Shown here piece by piece: positions 9,321-18,530 of a DNA stretch of 64,000 bases. The stretch comes from an uncultured Bacilli bacterium. Lineage in GTDB: Bacteria; Bacillota_I; Bacilli_A; RF39; UBA660. Each line of letters opens with the position of its first letter. Position 1 is the stretch's first letter. Below the pieces are notes generated by a model. That model did no database searches. It saw only the letters and a program-made list of their open reading frames with translations, and was not told the DNA's origin. Both the position numbers and the translations under genes were made by a program. The DNA lies in assembly GCA_934098745.1 (NCBI GenBank), contig CAKOPG010000008.1, positions 11,266 to 75,265 on the forward strand, in the 5' to 3' direction.

Positions 9321-11195
9321 ATGAAGAAGATAGAAAAAATATTAACTCAAAAGAGAATAAGAATTGTAATGTTTATTATCCTTGATATCCTAGCATTAGC
9401 ATTATGTTCTTTTTTAGCGATAGCCCTTCGTTTTGATTTTCATGATATCCCGGGTGAATTTATTGATAACATTTATAAATATATTATAATAGATACTATT
9501 ATTATGATAATTGTATTTTCTATATTTAGGGTATATAAAAGTATGTGGGCTTATGCTTCAATTACCGAATTAATTAATATTGTAACTGCCTGTACTTGTT
9601 ATTTAGGAATAGAATATATATACAAATATATATCAAATATAAGCATGCCAAGAAGTTATTATTTAATAAAATTATTCCTATTATATATTTTTATATCTAC
9701 TATTAGATTTTCATACCGTATAGCTAGAGTATTAAAAGATTATTATAAAGTAAAAAATGGTTATACTAATACAATGATTATTGGCGCTGGACAGGCCGGT
9801 AGAATGCTAATTACTGAAATATATAATAATAAAGCTAATTTTAAAAATAAAGTTTGCTGTATCATTGATGATGATAAAAATAAAATAGGGGGATATATTA
9901 AAAATATTCCTGTCGTAGGTAATAGAAATACTATTGAAAAAAATGTCTTAAAATATGATATTAAAGAAATAATTATTGCTATGCCATCTATTACTAGAGA
10001 GAAATTGAATCTAATTCTAGATGAGTGTCAAAAAACTAAATGTGAAATAAAAACCTTACCTAGTTTAAGTGAATTAGTAGGAAAGCCTACAATGAAGAAA
10101 GTAAGGCCAATATCTTATGAAGATTTCTTAGGTAGAAAAGAAATTGTTGTCGATCTTAAAGAAATATCTTCATCATTAGAAGATAAAAAGGTTCTTGTTA
10201 CCGGTGGCGGTGGTTCTATTGGTAGTGAATTGTGTCGGCAAATCGCAAAATGTAAGCCTAAAGAATTAATAATATTTGATATATATGAAAATAACGCTTA
10301 TGACATAGAACAAGAGTTAATTAGAAATTATCCAAATTTAAATTTAAAAACTATAATTGGCTCTGTAAGAGATTATGATAGACTAGAAAGTATTTTTAAA
10401 GAATATCGACCTGAGTATGTCTTTCATGCTGCTGCTCACAAACACGTTCCTTTAATGGAATTTAGCCCTAACGAAGCTATTAAAAATAACTGCTTAGGCA
10501 CATTAAACACTGTTAAATTAGCTGATATTTATAAAGTTAAAAAATTTGTCTTAATATCTTCAGATAAAGCTGTAAGGCCTACAAATGTCATGGGAGCTAC
10601 CAAAAGAATCTGTGAAATGATTATTCAGGGATATAACAAAAAATCTAAAACAGATTATGTAGCTGTTAGATTTGGTAATGTCTTAGGTTCTAATGGTTCT
10701 GTTATTCCATTATTCCTAAAGCAAATAGAAAATGGCGGGCCTGTAACGGTTACTCATAAAGAAATAACAAGATATTTTATGACTATTCCTGAAGCTGTTT
10801 CTTTAATATTACAAGCTTTTGTATATGCTGAAGGCGGAGAAATTTTTGTTCTTGATATGGGAGAACCAGTAAAGATATACGACTTGGCTAAAAAAATAAT
10901 TAAATACAAAGGATATGAGCCCGGAACAGATATTCCTATTAAAATAACTGGTTTAAGACCAGGTGAAAAATTATATGAAGAACTGCTAATGGATGAAGAA
11001 GGCCTAAAAGAAACACCAAATAAGCTAATTCATATAGGCAAACCAATAGATATGGATGATGACAAATTCTTCAAAGAACTAGATAAATTAATTAGTTATT
11101 CATATAAAAATAATAAAGATATAAAAGATAAAGTAGCTAAAGTAGTAGTTACTTATACAGTAGATAAGAAAAAAGGAAGTAATGAAAATGAATAA
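9321..11195 (+). CDS. Membrane UDP-GlcNAc 4,6-dehydratase (PglF/CapD/EpsC family)
   Basis: 624 residues. Four N-terminal membrane helices (about 15-125) precede a CoA-binding-like Rossmann domain (about 145-265, IIGAGQAGRML). An extended SDR dehydratase domain follows (from about 290) with the NAD motif VTGGGGSIGSE. Its active site is SSDKAVRPTNVMGATK, in which the usual SDR tyrosine is replaced by methionine, as in PglF-type enzymes. It converts UDP-GlcNAc to the 4-keto-6-deoxy sugar. The next three genes supply the aminotransferase, phosphoglycosyl transferase and acetyltransferase, so the product is most likely UDP-diacetylbacillosamine. Confidence 0.92.
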   Translation: MKKIEKILTQKRIRIVMFIILDILALALCSFLAIALRFDFHDIPGEFIDNIYKYIIIDTIIMIIVFSIFRVYKSMWAYASITELINIVTACTCYLGIEYIYKYISNISMPRSYYLIKLFLLYIFISTIRFSYRIARVLKDYYKVKNGYTNTMIIGAGQAGRMLITEIYNNKANFKNKVCCIIDDDKNKIGGYIKNIPVVGNRNTIEKNVLKYDIKEIIIAMPSITREKLNLILDECQKTKCEIKTLPSLSELVGKPTMKKVRPISYEDFLGRKEIVVDLKEISSSLEDKKVLVTGGGGSIGSELCRQIAKCKPKELIIFDIYENNAYDIEQELIRNYPNLNLKTIIGSVRDYDRLESIFKEYRPEYVFHAAAHKHVPLMEFSPNEAIKNNCLGTLNTVKLADIYKVKKFVLISSDKAVRPTNVMGATKRICEMIIQGYNKKSKTDYVAVRFGNVLGSNGSVIPLFLKQIENGGPVTVTHKEITRYFMTIPEAVSLILQAFVYAEGGEIFVLDMGEPVKIYDLAKKIIKYKGYEPGTDIPIKITGLRPGEKLYEELLMDEEGLKETPNKLIHIGKPIDMDDDKFFKELDKLISYSYKNNKDIKDKVAKVVVTYTVDKKKGSNENE

Positions 11196-12315
11196 TAATA
11201 AAAGAATTTTTTTAGCATCTCCTCATATGATGGGAAATGAAGAAAAATACGTTAAAGAAGCTTTTGAAAGCAATTGGATAGCCCCATTAGGACCATTCGT
11301 AAATAAGTTAGAAGAAGACTTTAAAAAATATATGTCAGCTGGTGGAGCTTGTGCTTTGGCAAGCGGTACTGCCGCTTTGCATCTAGCTATAAAATTAGCC
11401 GGTGTTAAGGAAGGAGATTATGTGTTCTGCTCATCATTAACATTTTCTGCAAGTGCTAATCCAATACTATATGAGCATGCTATCCCAGTATTTATTGATT
11501 CAGAGCCAGGCAGTTATAATATGAGTCCTATAGCCCTAGAAAAAGCTTTTGAAAAATATACTCCCAAAGCCGTTGTAATTGTATCACTATATGGAATGCC
11601 AGCAACTATAGATAAATTAATGAAGATTTGTAAGAAACATAAAGTAACTATTATTGAAGATGCTGCTGAATCCTTAGGAGCTACTTATAAAGGAAAATTA
11701 ATAGGAACTTTTGGAAACTATAACATCATTAGTTTTAATGGTAATAAAATAATTACCACTTCCGGTGGGGGAATGCTTTTAACAAAGAAAGAAAAAGATG
11801 CAAAAAAAGCCTTGTTTTGGGCAACACAAGCCCGTGAACCAGCTAGATATTATCAACACAAAGAAATCGGTTATAATTATCGTATGTCTAACGTATCAGC
11901 TGCCATTGGTTGCGGTCAATTTGAATGCCTAGATAAAAAGATTAAAATGAAACAAGATATTTTTAATCGTTATGTAGAAGCCTTTAAGGATATACCAGAA
12001 ATAGAAATGTTAAGTGAAGACAAAGATAGAGTATCTACTCACTGGTTAAGTGTCATGAAATTAAATAATTCAAAAATAACTCCTGATGATATTATCGATG
12101 CTTTAGATAAAGAAAATATTGAATCACGTCCAATATGGAAACCAATGCATATGCAACCAGTATTTAAAAAATATCCCTTCTTTAATCACAATAAAAAAGG
12201 TATCTCTGTATCTGAAGAATTATTCAATACCGGAGTATGCTTACCAAGCGATACGAATATGACTAAAAAAGAACAAGAAAGAGTAATAGAAACAATTAAA
12301 AATTTATTTATATAG
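11188..12315 (+). CDS. DegT/DnrJ/EryC1/StrS sugar aminotransferase (PglE/EpsN-like)
   Basis: A 375-residue PLP-dependent aminotransferase expected to aminate the 4-keto sugar made by the preceding dehydratase. Family blocks seen: LASGTAALHLAIKLAG (about 55), IIEDAAESLGATYKGK (about 150), and the PLP lysine in SFNGNKIITTSGGGM (about 185). The start at 11188 is preferred over ATG 11182 because GGAAG at 11175-11179 gives 8-nt spacing. It overlaps the dehydratase gene by 8 bp, which indicates tight coupling. Confidence 0.92.
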   Translation: MNNNKRIFLASPHMMGNEEKYVKEAFESNWIAPLGPFVNKLEEDFKKYMSAGGACALASGTAALHLAIKLAGVKEGDYVFCSSLTFSASANPILYEHAIPVFIDSEPGSYNMSPIALEKAFEKYTPKAVVIVSLYGMPATIDKLMKICKKHKVTIIEDAAESLGATYKGKLIGTFGNYNIISFNGNKIITTSGGGMLLTKKEKDAKKALFWATQAREPARYYQHKEIGYNYRMSNVSAAIGCGQFECLDKKIKMKQDIFNRYVEAFKDIPEIEMLSEDKDRVSTHWLSVMKLNNSKITPDDIIDALDKENIESRPIWKPMHMQPVFKKYPFFNHNKKGISVSEELFNTGVCLPSDTNMTKKEQERVIETIKNLFI

Positions 12316-12329
12316 AAAGGAAAATACCT

Positions 12330-12950
12330 ATGTATCAAAAATATATTAAAAGGTTATTGGATATAATCTTATCACTATTAGCAATTATTATAACATTACC
12401 CATATTTTTGATAGTAGGTATTTTTGTTCTAATATTTATAGGAACGCCAGTCTTATTTAGACAAAAACGTCCTGGTAAAAATGAAAAAATATTTACCATG
12501 TACAAATTTAGAACGATGACTAATAAAAAAGATAAAGACGGTAATTTATTACCCGATAAACTAAGATTAACTAAGTTGGGAAAATTTTTAAGAAAAACTA
12601 GCCTCGATGAAATACCAGAATTTATCAACATTTTAAAAGGTGATATGTCATTCGTAGGACCTAGACCCCTTTTAGTAGAGTATCTTCCATACTATACCAA
12701 AGAAGAACATCATCGTCACGATGTAAGACCAGGCTTAACAGGTTTAGCTCAGGTAAACGGAAGAAATTTGTTGGGCTGGAATGATAAATTCAAAAAAGAT
12801 TTAGAATATGCTAATAATGTAACGTTTATGGGTGATTTTAAAATAATCATTAAAACAATATCAACTGTATTAAAAAGAGAAGGAATAAGTGACCAAAAAA
12901 CAGTTACTATGACTAGTCTGATAGATGAAAGGAAGAAAGCAAATGTCTAA
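12330..12950 (+). CDS. Undecaprenyl-phosphate sugar phosphotransferase (PglC/EpsL-like)
   Basis: A 206-residue monotopic phosphoglycosyl transferase that starts glycan assembly by moving a sugar phosphate onto undecaprenyl phosphate. It has one N-terminal re-entrant membrane helix (about 12-35), then RQKRPGKNEKIF, YKFRTM, the catalytic Asp-Glu in LRKTSLDEIPEF and the FVGPRPLL block. The size matches the minimal PglC type without the extra N-terminal domains of WbaP. It sits inside the bacillosamine gene set, so phospho-bacillosamine is the probable donor. AAAGGA is 11 bases upstream. Confidence 0.93.
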   Translation: MYQKYIKRLLDIILSLLAIIITLPIFLIVGIFVLIFIGTPVLFRQKRPGKNEKIFTMYKFRTMTNKKDKDGNLLPDKLRLTKLGKFLRKTSLDEIPEFINILKGDMSFVGPRPLLVEYLPYYTKEEHHRHDVRPGLTGLAQVNGRNLLGWNDKFKKDLEYANNVTFMGDFKIIIKTISTVLKREGISDQKTVTMTSLIDERKKANV

Positions 12951-13560
12951 AAATATTATAATAATTGGTGCTGGTGGCCATGCCAAAGTAATTGCAGATA
13001 TCATCACTAAGTCAGACGATAACCTAATTGGTTTTTTAGATGATAACTTAGATATTCAAAACAAAACAATTTATTTAGATAAGAAAGTCATAGGTACTAT
13101 AAAAGACATCGATAAATATAAAGAATGTTATTTTATTATAGGTATTGGAAATAACAACATAAGAGAAAATATTGCTAATACCTATAATTTAAAGTGGCAT
13201 ACTGTCATTCACCCAAGTGCTATAATAGCAAATGAAGTATCAATAGGAGAAGGTAGCGTAGTAATGGCTGGAGCAATTGTAAATCCAGGTACTAAAATTG
13301 GTAAACATTGTATAATAAATACTAAATCATCATTAGATCATGATAGTATAATTGAAAATTATGTTCATATTTCTCCCGGAGCAACACTTGCAGGCACTGT
13401 ACATATAAAAGAAAAAACATGGATATGTGCTGGAGTAACTATAATTAATAACATAAAGGTAGCAAAAAATAATATTGTTGGTGCTGGGGCTGTAGTGATT
13501 AAAGATATAAAAGAAGAAAATGGTACTTACGTTGGAGTACCTGCAAGAAAAATAAAGTAG
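12943..13560 (+). CDS. NeuD/PglD-type sugar N-acetyltransferase
   Basis: 205 residues with an N-terminal Rossmann-like part (IIIIGAGGHAKVIADI) and a C-terminal left-handed beta-helix of hexapeptide repeats. LDHDSIIENYVHISPGATLAG carries the likely catalytic histidine, and the C-terminus is VGVPARKIK. It should acetylate the 4-amino group of the UDP-amino sugar made by the two upstream enzymes. The start is ATG 12943 with AAAGGAAG in front; the longer frame from 12925 begins inside the previous gene ahead of that site. Confidence 0.92.
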   Translation: MSKNIIIIGAGGHAKVIADIITKSDDNLIGFLDDNLDIQNKTIYLDKKVIGTIKDIDKYKECYFIIGIGNNNIRENIANTYNLKWHTVIHPSAIIANEVSIGEGSVVMAGAIVNPGTKIGKHCIINTKSSLDHDSIIENYVHISPGATLAGTVHIKEKTWICAGVTIINNIKVAKNNIVGAGAVVIKDIKEENGTYVGVPARKIK

Positions 13561-13569
13561 GTGAAGGAT

Positions 13570-14676
13570 ATGAAAAAAGTGTTATATGTTGCTACTGTAG
13601 ATATACATATAAAAACGTTTCATTTACCATACTTAAAAATGCTACATGATATGGGATATGAAGTCCATGTCGCCACAAACGGAACGGAACAATTCCCATA
13701 TTGCGACAAAAAATATACGATACCGATTGAAAGAAGTCCATACAAATTAAAAAATATCAAAGCTATTAAAGAGTTAAAAAAAATAATCAATAAAGAAAAT
13801 TATGATATTGTCCATTGTCATACTCCAATGGGATCAGTTGTTACTAGATTAGCTGCAAAAAATGCAAGAAAAAATGGAACAAGAGTAATATATACAGCTC
13901 ATGGATTTCATTTTTATAAAGGAGCTCCTATAATAAATTGGTTATTATTTTATCCAATAGAAAAATACTTAGCCAAATATACTGACACCTTAATTACGAT
14001 AAATAAAGAAGATTACAATTTGGCAAAGAGTAGATTTTTTAAAAGATGTAAAGATATAGAATATCTACCAGGAATTGGCGTTGATAGTTCAAAATTTGAT
14101 TTAAATATTAGTGATAGAGATAAAAAGACCTTAATGAATGAACTCAAATTAAAAAATGATGATTTTGTCATAATTTATCCAGCAAGATTATGCCCAGACA
14201 AGAATCAAATATTATTATTAAAACTTATGCAAAGATTAAATAATAATAGTAATATAAAATTGCTTTTACCCGGAAAAGATGAATATAATGGATTTTATCA
14301 AAAATTTGTTAACAATAATAAAATCAATAATGTATTATTTTTAGGTCACCGAAATGACATTTCAAAACTATTAAAAATATCTGATTTATTGATAGCAACA
14401 AGCATCAGAGAAGGATTTGGAATTAACCTTGTTGAAGCCTTAGCAAGCGAAACTCCCGTTATAGCCGTTGATAATAGGGGACATAGAGAAATAATCGTTG
14501 AAGGAGAAAATGGGTTTATTATAAAAAATGATATTAATGATCTAATGGACAAGTTTAATTTGATTTACAACAATCATGATCTGTATAACAAATTAAAAGC
14601 TAATAGTTATAAAAGCGTAAGAAAATACTTTTTGAATAATTCTATAAAAGAAATGAAAAAAATATATGATATTTAG
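13570..14676 (+). CDS. Glycosyltransferase family 4 (EpsD/PglA-like)
   Basis: A 368-residue GT-B enzyme that adds a sugar to the lipid-linked acceptor on the cytoplasmic face. N-terminal domain: YVATVDIHIKTFHLPYLKMLHDMGYEV and TAHGFHFYKGAP (about 108). C-terminal nucleotide-sugar domain: IYPARLCPDKNQ, LLGKDE-type strand, FLGHRND and the EX7E block REGFGINLVEALA (about 280). The start is ATG 13570 behind AGGTGAAGG; GTG 13561 lies within that site. It directly follows the bacillosamine genes, so it probably adds the second sugar. Confidence 0.9.
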   Translation: MKKVLYVATVDIHIKTFHLPYLKMLHDMGYEVHVATNGTEQFPYCDKKYTIPIERSPYKLKNIKAIKELKKIINKENYDIVHCHTPMGSVVTRLAAKNARKNGTRVIYTAHGFHFYKGAPIINWLLFYPIEKYLAKYTDTLITINKEDYNLAKSRFFKRCKDIEYLPGIGVDSSKFDLNISDRDKKTLMNELKLKNDDFVIIYPARLCPDKNQILLLKLMQRLNNNSNIKLLLPGKDEYNGFYQKFVNNNKINNVLFLGHRNDISKLLKISDLLIATSIREGFGINLVEALASETPVIAVDNRGHREIIVEGENGFIIKNDINDLMDKFNLIYNNHDLYNKLKANSYKSVRKYFLNNSIKEMKKIYDI

Positions 14677-14693
14677 AAAGGATAGAAATAACA

Positions 14694-15240
14694 ATGAAAA
14701 AAATTAATACTATTATTGCTAAAGATTTCAAAAGAATCTATCCTAATGGTTTAAGATTACCAGTTAGAATAAAAAATATTATCACTAATGATATAACGTA
14801 TATTAAATGGAAATATATTAAATACATGAGAATTAGTAATGAATTAAAGTACAGTAGTAATTTTTTAAATAATATTAAAAAAATTTATTATGATAGGAAA
14901 AGGAATAAACTCGGAATACTATTGGGATATGAAATTTATTCTAAAGAAATTGGCTATGGTTTATGTTTATATCATAATGGACCTATTGTAATCAACAAAA
15001 ACAGTATTATTGGAAATAACTGCTCTTTACATGGGGAATTGTATAGGAAATGATGGCATTAGTGATGAATGTCCTATAATTGGCGATAATGTTGAAATTG
15101 GCGTTGGTGCTAAAATTATTGGAAACATAAAAATCACCAATAATGTAATAATTGGTGCCGGTGCAGTTGTTGTTAATGATATATTGGAAGAAAATTCAGT
15201 AGTTGCTGGAGTTCCAGCTAAAATTATTAAAAAAAAATAA
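14694..15240 (+). pseudogene. Serine acetyltransferase-like hexapeptide protein, frameshifted
   Basis: Two overlapping frames (14694-15053 and one entering near 15033 and ending at 15240) together form one protein of about 181 residues like serine O-acetyltransferases. The first frame has the helical N-terminus and SKEIGYGLCLYHNGPIVINK, the second CIGNDG, PIIGDNVEIGVGAKIIG and the typical end VVAGVPAKIIKKK. The switch falls at a GGGG run (15033-15036): removing one G joins CSLHG to NCIGNDG. It is either a real single-base insertion or a homopolymer sequencing error. In a polysaccharide operon it would O- or N-acetylate the glycan or its precursor. Confidence 0.85.
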
Positions 15241-15260
15241 TCTAATTGAGGTGTATTAAT

Positions 15261-16394
15261 TTGAAAATAATTATAACAGTAAATACCTATTATCCTTTAA
15301 AAGATGGCGTTCAGTTCGTTACTCAATATCATGCTGAAAATTTGGCTAAAAGAGGCCATAATGTCGTAGTTTTTACCACAAATCATGGCAATGATGTAGA
15401 GGAAATTCATAACAGAGTAAAAATTATAAGATTTAATGTTGTTAACAAACACACCATTTATATGGGAGAAAAAGATAAATATTTACAGCGCTTGAAAGCA
15501 GAACTAAAAAATGCTGATGCAATTATTAATGTTTGCACACAACATCCTTTAACTGATTGGTGTTTTTCTATATTTGATAGTATTAAATGTAAAAAAATAT
15601 TGTATATGCATGGAATGTATGATAAATCATTTAATATCAAAACAATTTCTAACGTTTCTGATTTAGGACATAAAATTTGGAATAATATAAGATGGGGTAT
15701 ATACTATAAAAATTACAAAAAGATTTTTAAAAAATATGATAAAGTTATTCAACTACATAAATTTGATACCGGATATATATTTTTTAAGAAAAAATATAAT
15801 ATTGAAAGTAATATAATTGAAAATGCCGTTGATGATAAGTTTTTTACTAGTTGTAAAGAAAGAAAAAAGTATGCTATTTCTGTTGCAAATTATATGCCTA
15901 GAAAAAATCAAGAGTTCATCCTAAGAGCATTTTATAAAAGCAAAATAGAAAAAGATTATGAATTGATTTTAATAGGAAGTGAAAAAAATGCTTATTATCA
16001 TAAACTAATTTCTTTAAAAGAAGAATTAGAAAATAAATTTGGTCATAAAAATGTAAAATTATTGTTTAATATTGATCGTAAAGAAACTATTAATATGATT
16101 AAAAAAGCATCAATATATCTATTAGGCAGTAAATGGGAAGCATTTCCCATATCTATAATTGAAGCAATGGCTGGCGGAATCCCATTCATTTCAACAGATG
16201 TTGGAATTGTTAAGTATTTGCCCGGTGGTGTTATTGTAAATAAAGAAGATGAAATGGCCTATTGGCTTGAAGTACTTGCTACCGATGATAGGTTAAGAGA
16301 ATATATTGGTGCTACTGGAAATCAGTATGCAATAAACCATATGACAATTGAAAAAAAAGTTGATGATTTAGAAAGAATAATAAAAGGTGAGTAA
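15261..16394 (+). CDS. Glycosyltransferase family 4
   Basis: A 377-residue GT-B enzyme of the polysaccharide operon. The N-terminus has the acceptor-side pattern NTYYPLKDGVQFVTQYHAENLAKRGH. The C-terminal half carries SVANYMPRKNQEFILRAF and the donor-binding block SKWEAFPISIIEAMAGG (about 285). I place the start at TTG 15261 because GAGGTG at 15248-15253 lies 7 bases ahead; the frame also contains an earlier TTG at 15246 without a site. Donor and acceptor cannot be told from the sequence. Confidence 0.87.
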   Translation: MKIIITVNTYYPLKDGVQFVTQYHAENLAKRGHNVVVFTTNHGNDVEEIHNRVKIIRFNVVNKHTIYMGEKDKYLQRLKAELKNADAIINVCTQHPLTDWCFSIFDSIKCKKILYMHGMYDKSFNIKTISNVSDLGHKIWNNIRWGIYYKNYKKIFKKYDKVIQLHKFDTGYIFFKKKYNIESNIIENAVDDKFFTSCKERKKYAISVANYMPRKNQEFILRAFYKSKIEKDYELILIGSEKNAYYHKLISLKEELENKFGHKNVKLLFNIDRKETINMIKKASIYLLGSKWEAFPISIIEAMAGGIPFISTDVGIVKYLPGGVIVNKEDEMAYWLEVLATDDRLREYIGATGNQYAINHMTIEKKVDDLERIIKGE

Positions 16395-16395
16395 T

Positions 16396-17355
16396 ATGAA
16401 AAAAATAATATTTATATGTCCATATTTTGGCAAGTTACCAAGTGAGCATATGGATTTATGGTTACAGTCATGTTCGATGAATCCCACTATTAATTGGCTT
16501 ATTTTTACTAATGATCAAACGAAATATAATTATCCTAAGAATGTCAATGTAGTATATATGACATTAGATGAATTTAAGAGCGATATTCAAAAAAAGTTCG
16601 ATTTTCCAATTTTTTTGGATAACGCCTATAAACTATGCGATTATAAGCCAACGTATGGATATATACTTTCGGATTATATAAAAAAATATGATTTTTGGGG
16701 ATATTGTGATATGTCAGATTGTATATTCGGAGATATTAGAAAATTCATCACAGATGATTTACTAAATAAGTATGATAAAATTGGCTTTTTGGGACACCTA
16801 ACAATATATAAAAATCGCGATGATATTAATAAGAGATTTATGATGGAAACAAAAGCAAATATATCATATAAAGATGTTTTAAGTTCAAGTAATAATATGG
16901 CCTTTGATGAATCAAATAACTACAGTATTAATACTATTTACAACGAAAATAATTTTAGTCGTTATAGAATAGATAATTACTACTATGACATTTCTCCATT
17001 ATCATACCCGTTCAGAAGAGCCGTTTATGATAATAATTACAGTTATAAGTGTCTGAAAAAAATACCTACAGTATTTAAATGGGAAAATGGCAGATTGTTT
17101 GAATTGTCTATAGTAAATAATCAGCTTAAAAAATCTGAGTTATTATACGTCCATTTTCAAAAAAGAAAAATGGCAAAAGATTTTGAAGGCTTAAAGAAAA
17201 TTTATTATATTATTCCCAATAAATTTACAACAAAAGTAAATCCTGATAATTTAAGACAAATAAAAAAAGTTTCTAGATTCAAACCTTATCTTCAGTTTTT
17301 TAAATTGAAATATAAGTCATTAAAATATAGAATCAAAAAAATAGTTGGTGATTAA
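16396..17355 (+). CDS. DUF6625-type putative glycosyltransferase
   Basis: 319 residues beginning KKIIFICPYFGKLPSEH, a pattern I associate with DUF6625 proteins of polysaccharide loci. DFWGYCDMSDCIFGDIRKF (about 112) resembles the DxD-containing segment of GT-A-like enzymes, so a transferase role is plausible but unproven. The start is ATG 16396 behind AAAGGTGA. It sits directly between a GT4 gene and the F420-dehydrogenase-beta-like gene. Confidence 0.7.
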   Translation: MKKIIFICPYFGKLPSEHMDLWLQSCSMNPTINWLIFTNDQTKYNYPKNVNVVYMTLDEFKSDIQKKFDFPIFLDNAYKLCDYKPTYGYILSDYIKKYDFWGYCDMSDCIFGDIRKFITDDLLNKYDKIGFLGHLTIYKNRDDINKRFMMETKANISYKDVLSSSNNMAFDESNNYSINTIYNENNFSRYRIDNYYYDISPLSYPFRRAVYDNNYSYKCLKKIPTVFKWENGRLFELSIVNNQLKKSELLYVHFQKRKMAKDFEGLKKIYYIIPNKFTTKVNPDNLRQIKKVSRFKPYLQFFKLKYKSLKYRIKKIVGD

Positions 17356-17357
17356 TA

Positions 17358-18530
17358 ATGAGTAGTGTGTGTGAAAAAAAGAATTGTACTGGTTGTATGG
17401 CATGTTATAATATTTGCCCCCGAAAAGCTATTAGCATAAAATCTTATAAAGGATTTTACTATCCTGAAATTAATGAAGAAAAATGTATTAATTGTGGTTT
17501 GTGTAGAAAGACATGTCCAGCATTAAATCCGATTAAAAAAAACAAACCAATGGATAACAAGTGTTATGCTCTCTTGAATAAAGAAAAAAAAATAAGAGAT
17601 AACAGTTCTTCTGGAGGAGTTTTTTATGAACTAGCCAAGTATATTATTAATACTGGTGGAGTTGTGTATGGCGCCAGTTGGGATGAATCACTAGTTGTTA
17701 ATCACATCAGAATTGATAAACCAGTCAAAATATCTTTACTTCAAGGAAGTAAATATGTGCAAAGTAATATTAAGGATATATTCAAATCTGTTAAACAAGA
17801 TTTAGATAATAAAAAACAAGTTTTATTTTCTGGTGTTCCTTGTCAAATCTCTGGTTTAAAATTATTTTTAAAGAAGAAATACGAAAATTTATATACTGTT
17901 GAAGTATTATGTCATGGTAGTGCGAGTCCTATAGTGTTTGAAGAACACAAAAAATATTTAGAAAAAAAATATAATGATAAATTAAAAGCAATAAACTTTA
18001 GATTTAAGACTGAAAAAAAATGTCAGAATATTGAATATAATTTTCAAAACAGCAAAATACTTCTTGAGGATCCCCTAAAAGATTATTATTACTTAGGATT
18101 TCAGGATGGAACTTTGGACAGAGACTGTTGCTATAATTGCAAATATGTTGGCATAGAAAGATGCTCAGATATTACTTTGGCGGACTTTTGGGGATTAAAA
18201 GATGATTCTTTTGCTTGTAAAGATAAATTGAGCTATCCTTCTTTGATATTTATTAATACCACTAAAGGACTAGATTTGTTTAATTCAATTAAAGATAAAT
18301 TTGAAATAAAAGAAAGACCAATTCAAGAAGCAATTGATGGGAACTTGTCATTAAGAAGAGCCGTCCCCAATAATAAAGTTAAAGAAAAATTTTTAGTTGA
18401 ATATGATAAAAAAGGTTATGAAATAGCGGCTCAAAAATATTTAATTATTAAAAAAGATTATAAATATTATATAAAAAAAATACTAGGAAGAAAAATTTCC
18501 CAAGTTCTAATGAAGGTGATGAAGCGATGA
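17358..18530 (+). CDS. Ferredoxin-fused F420 hydrogenase/dehydrogenase beta-subunit-like protein
   Basis: A 390-residue cytosolic redox protein. The N-terminus has two 4Fe-4S clusters (CTGCMACYNICP and CINCGLCRKTCP, residues about 10-55). The rest is the beta-subunit fold found in F420-dependent enzymes, with SSSGGVFYELAKYI, QGSKYVQS and FSGVPCQISGL; further cysteines lie in RDCCYNCKYVG. In many bacteria this protein is next to polysaccharide pyruvyl transferases, as here (4-bp overlap with the next gene). There is no sign of F420 biosynthesis, so a flavin or sugar-related redox reaction is more likely. That is inference. Confidence 0.88.
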   Translation: MSSVCEKKNCTGCMACYNICPRKAISIKSYKGFYYPEINEEKCINCGLCRKTCPALNPIKKNKPMDNKCYALLNKEKKIRDNSSSGGVFYELAKYIINTGGVVYGASWDESLVVNHIRIDKPVKISLLQGSKYVQSNIKDIFKSVKQDLDNKKQVLFSGVPCQISGLKLFLKKKYENLYTVEVLCHGSASPIVFEEHKKYLEKKYNDKLKAINFRFKTEKKCQNIEYNFQNSKILLEDPLKDYYYLGFQDGTLDRDCCYNCKYVGIERCSDITLADFWGLKDDSFACKDKLSYPSLIFINTTKGLDLFNSIKDKFEIKERPIQEAIDGNLSLRRAVPNNKVKEKFLVEYDKKGYEIAAQKYLIIKKDYKYYIKKILGRKISQVLMKVMKR

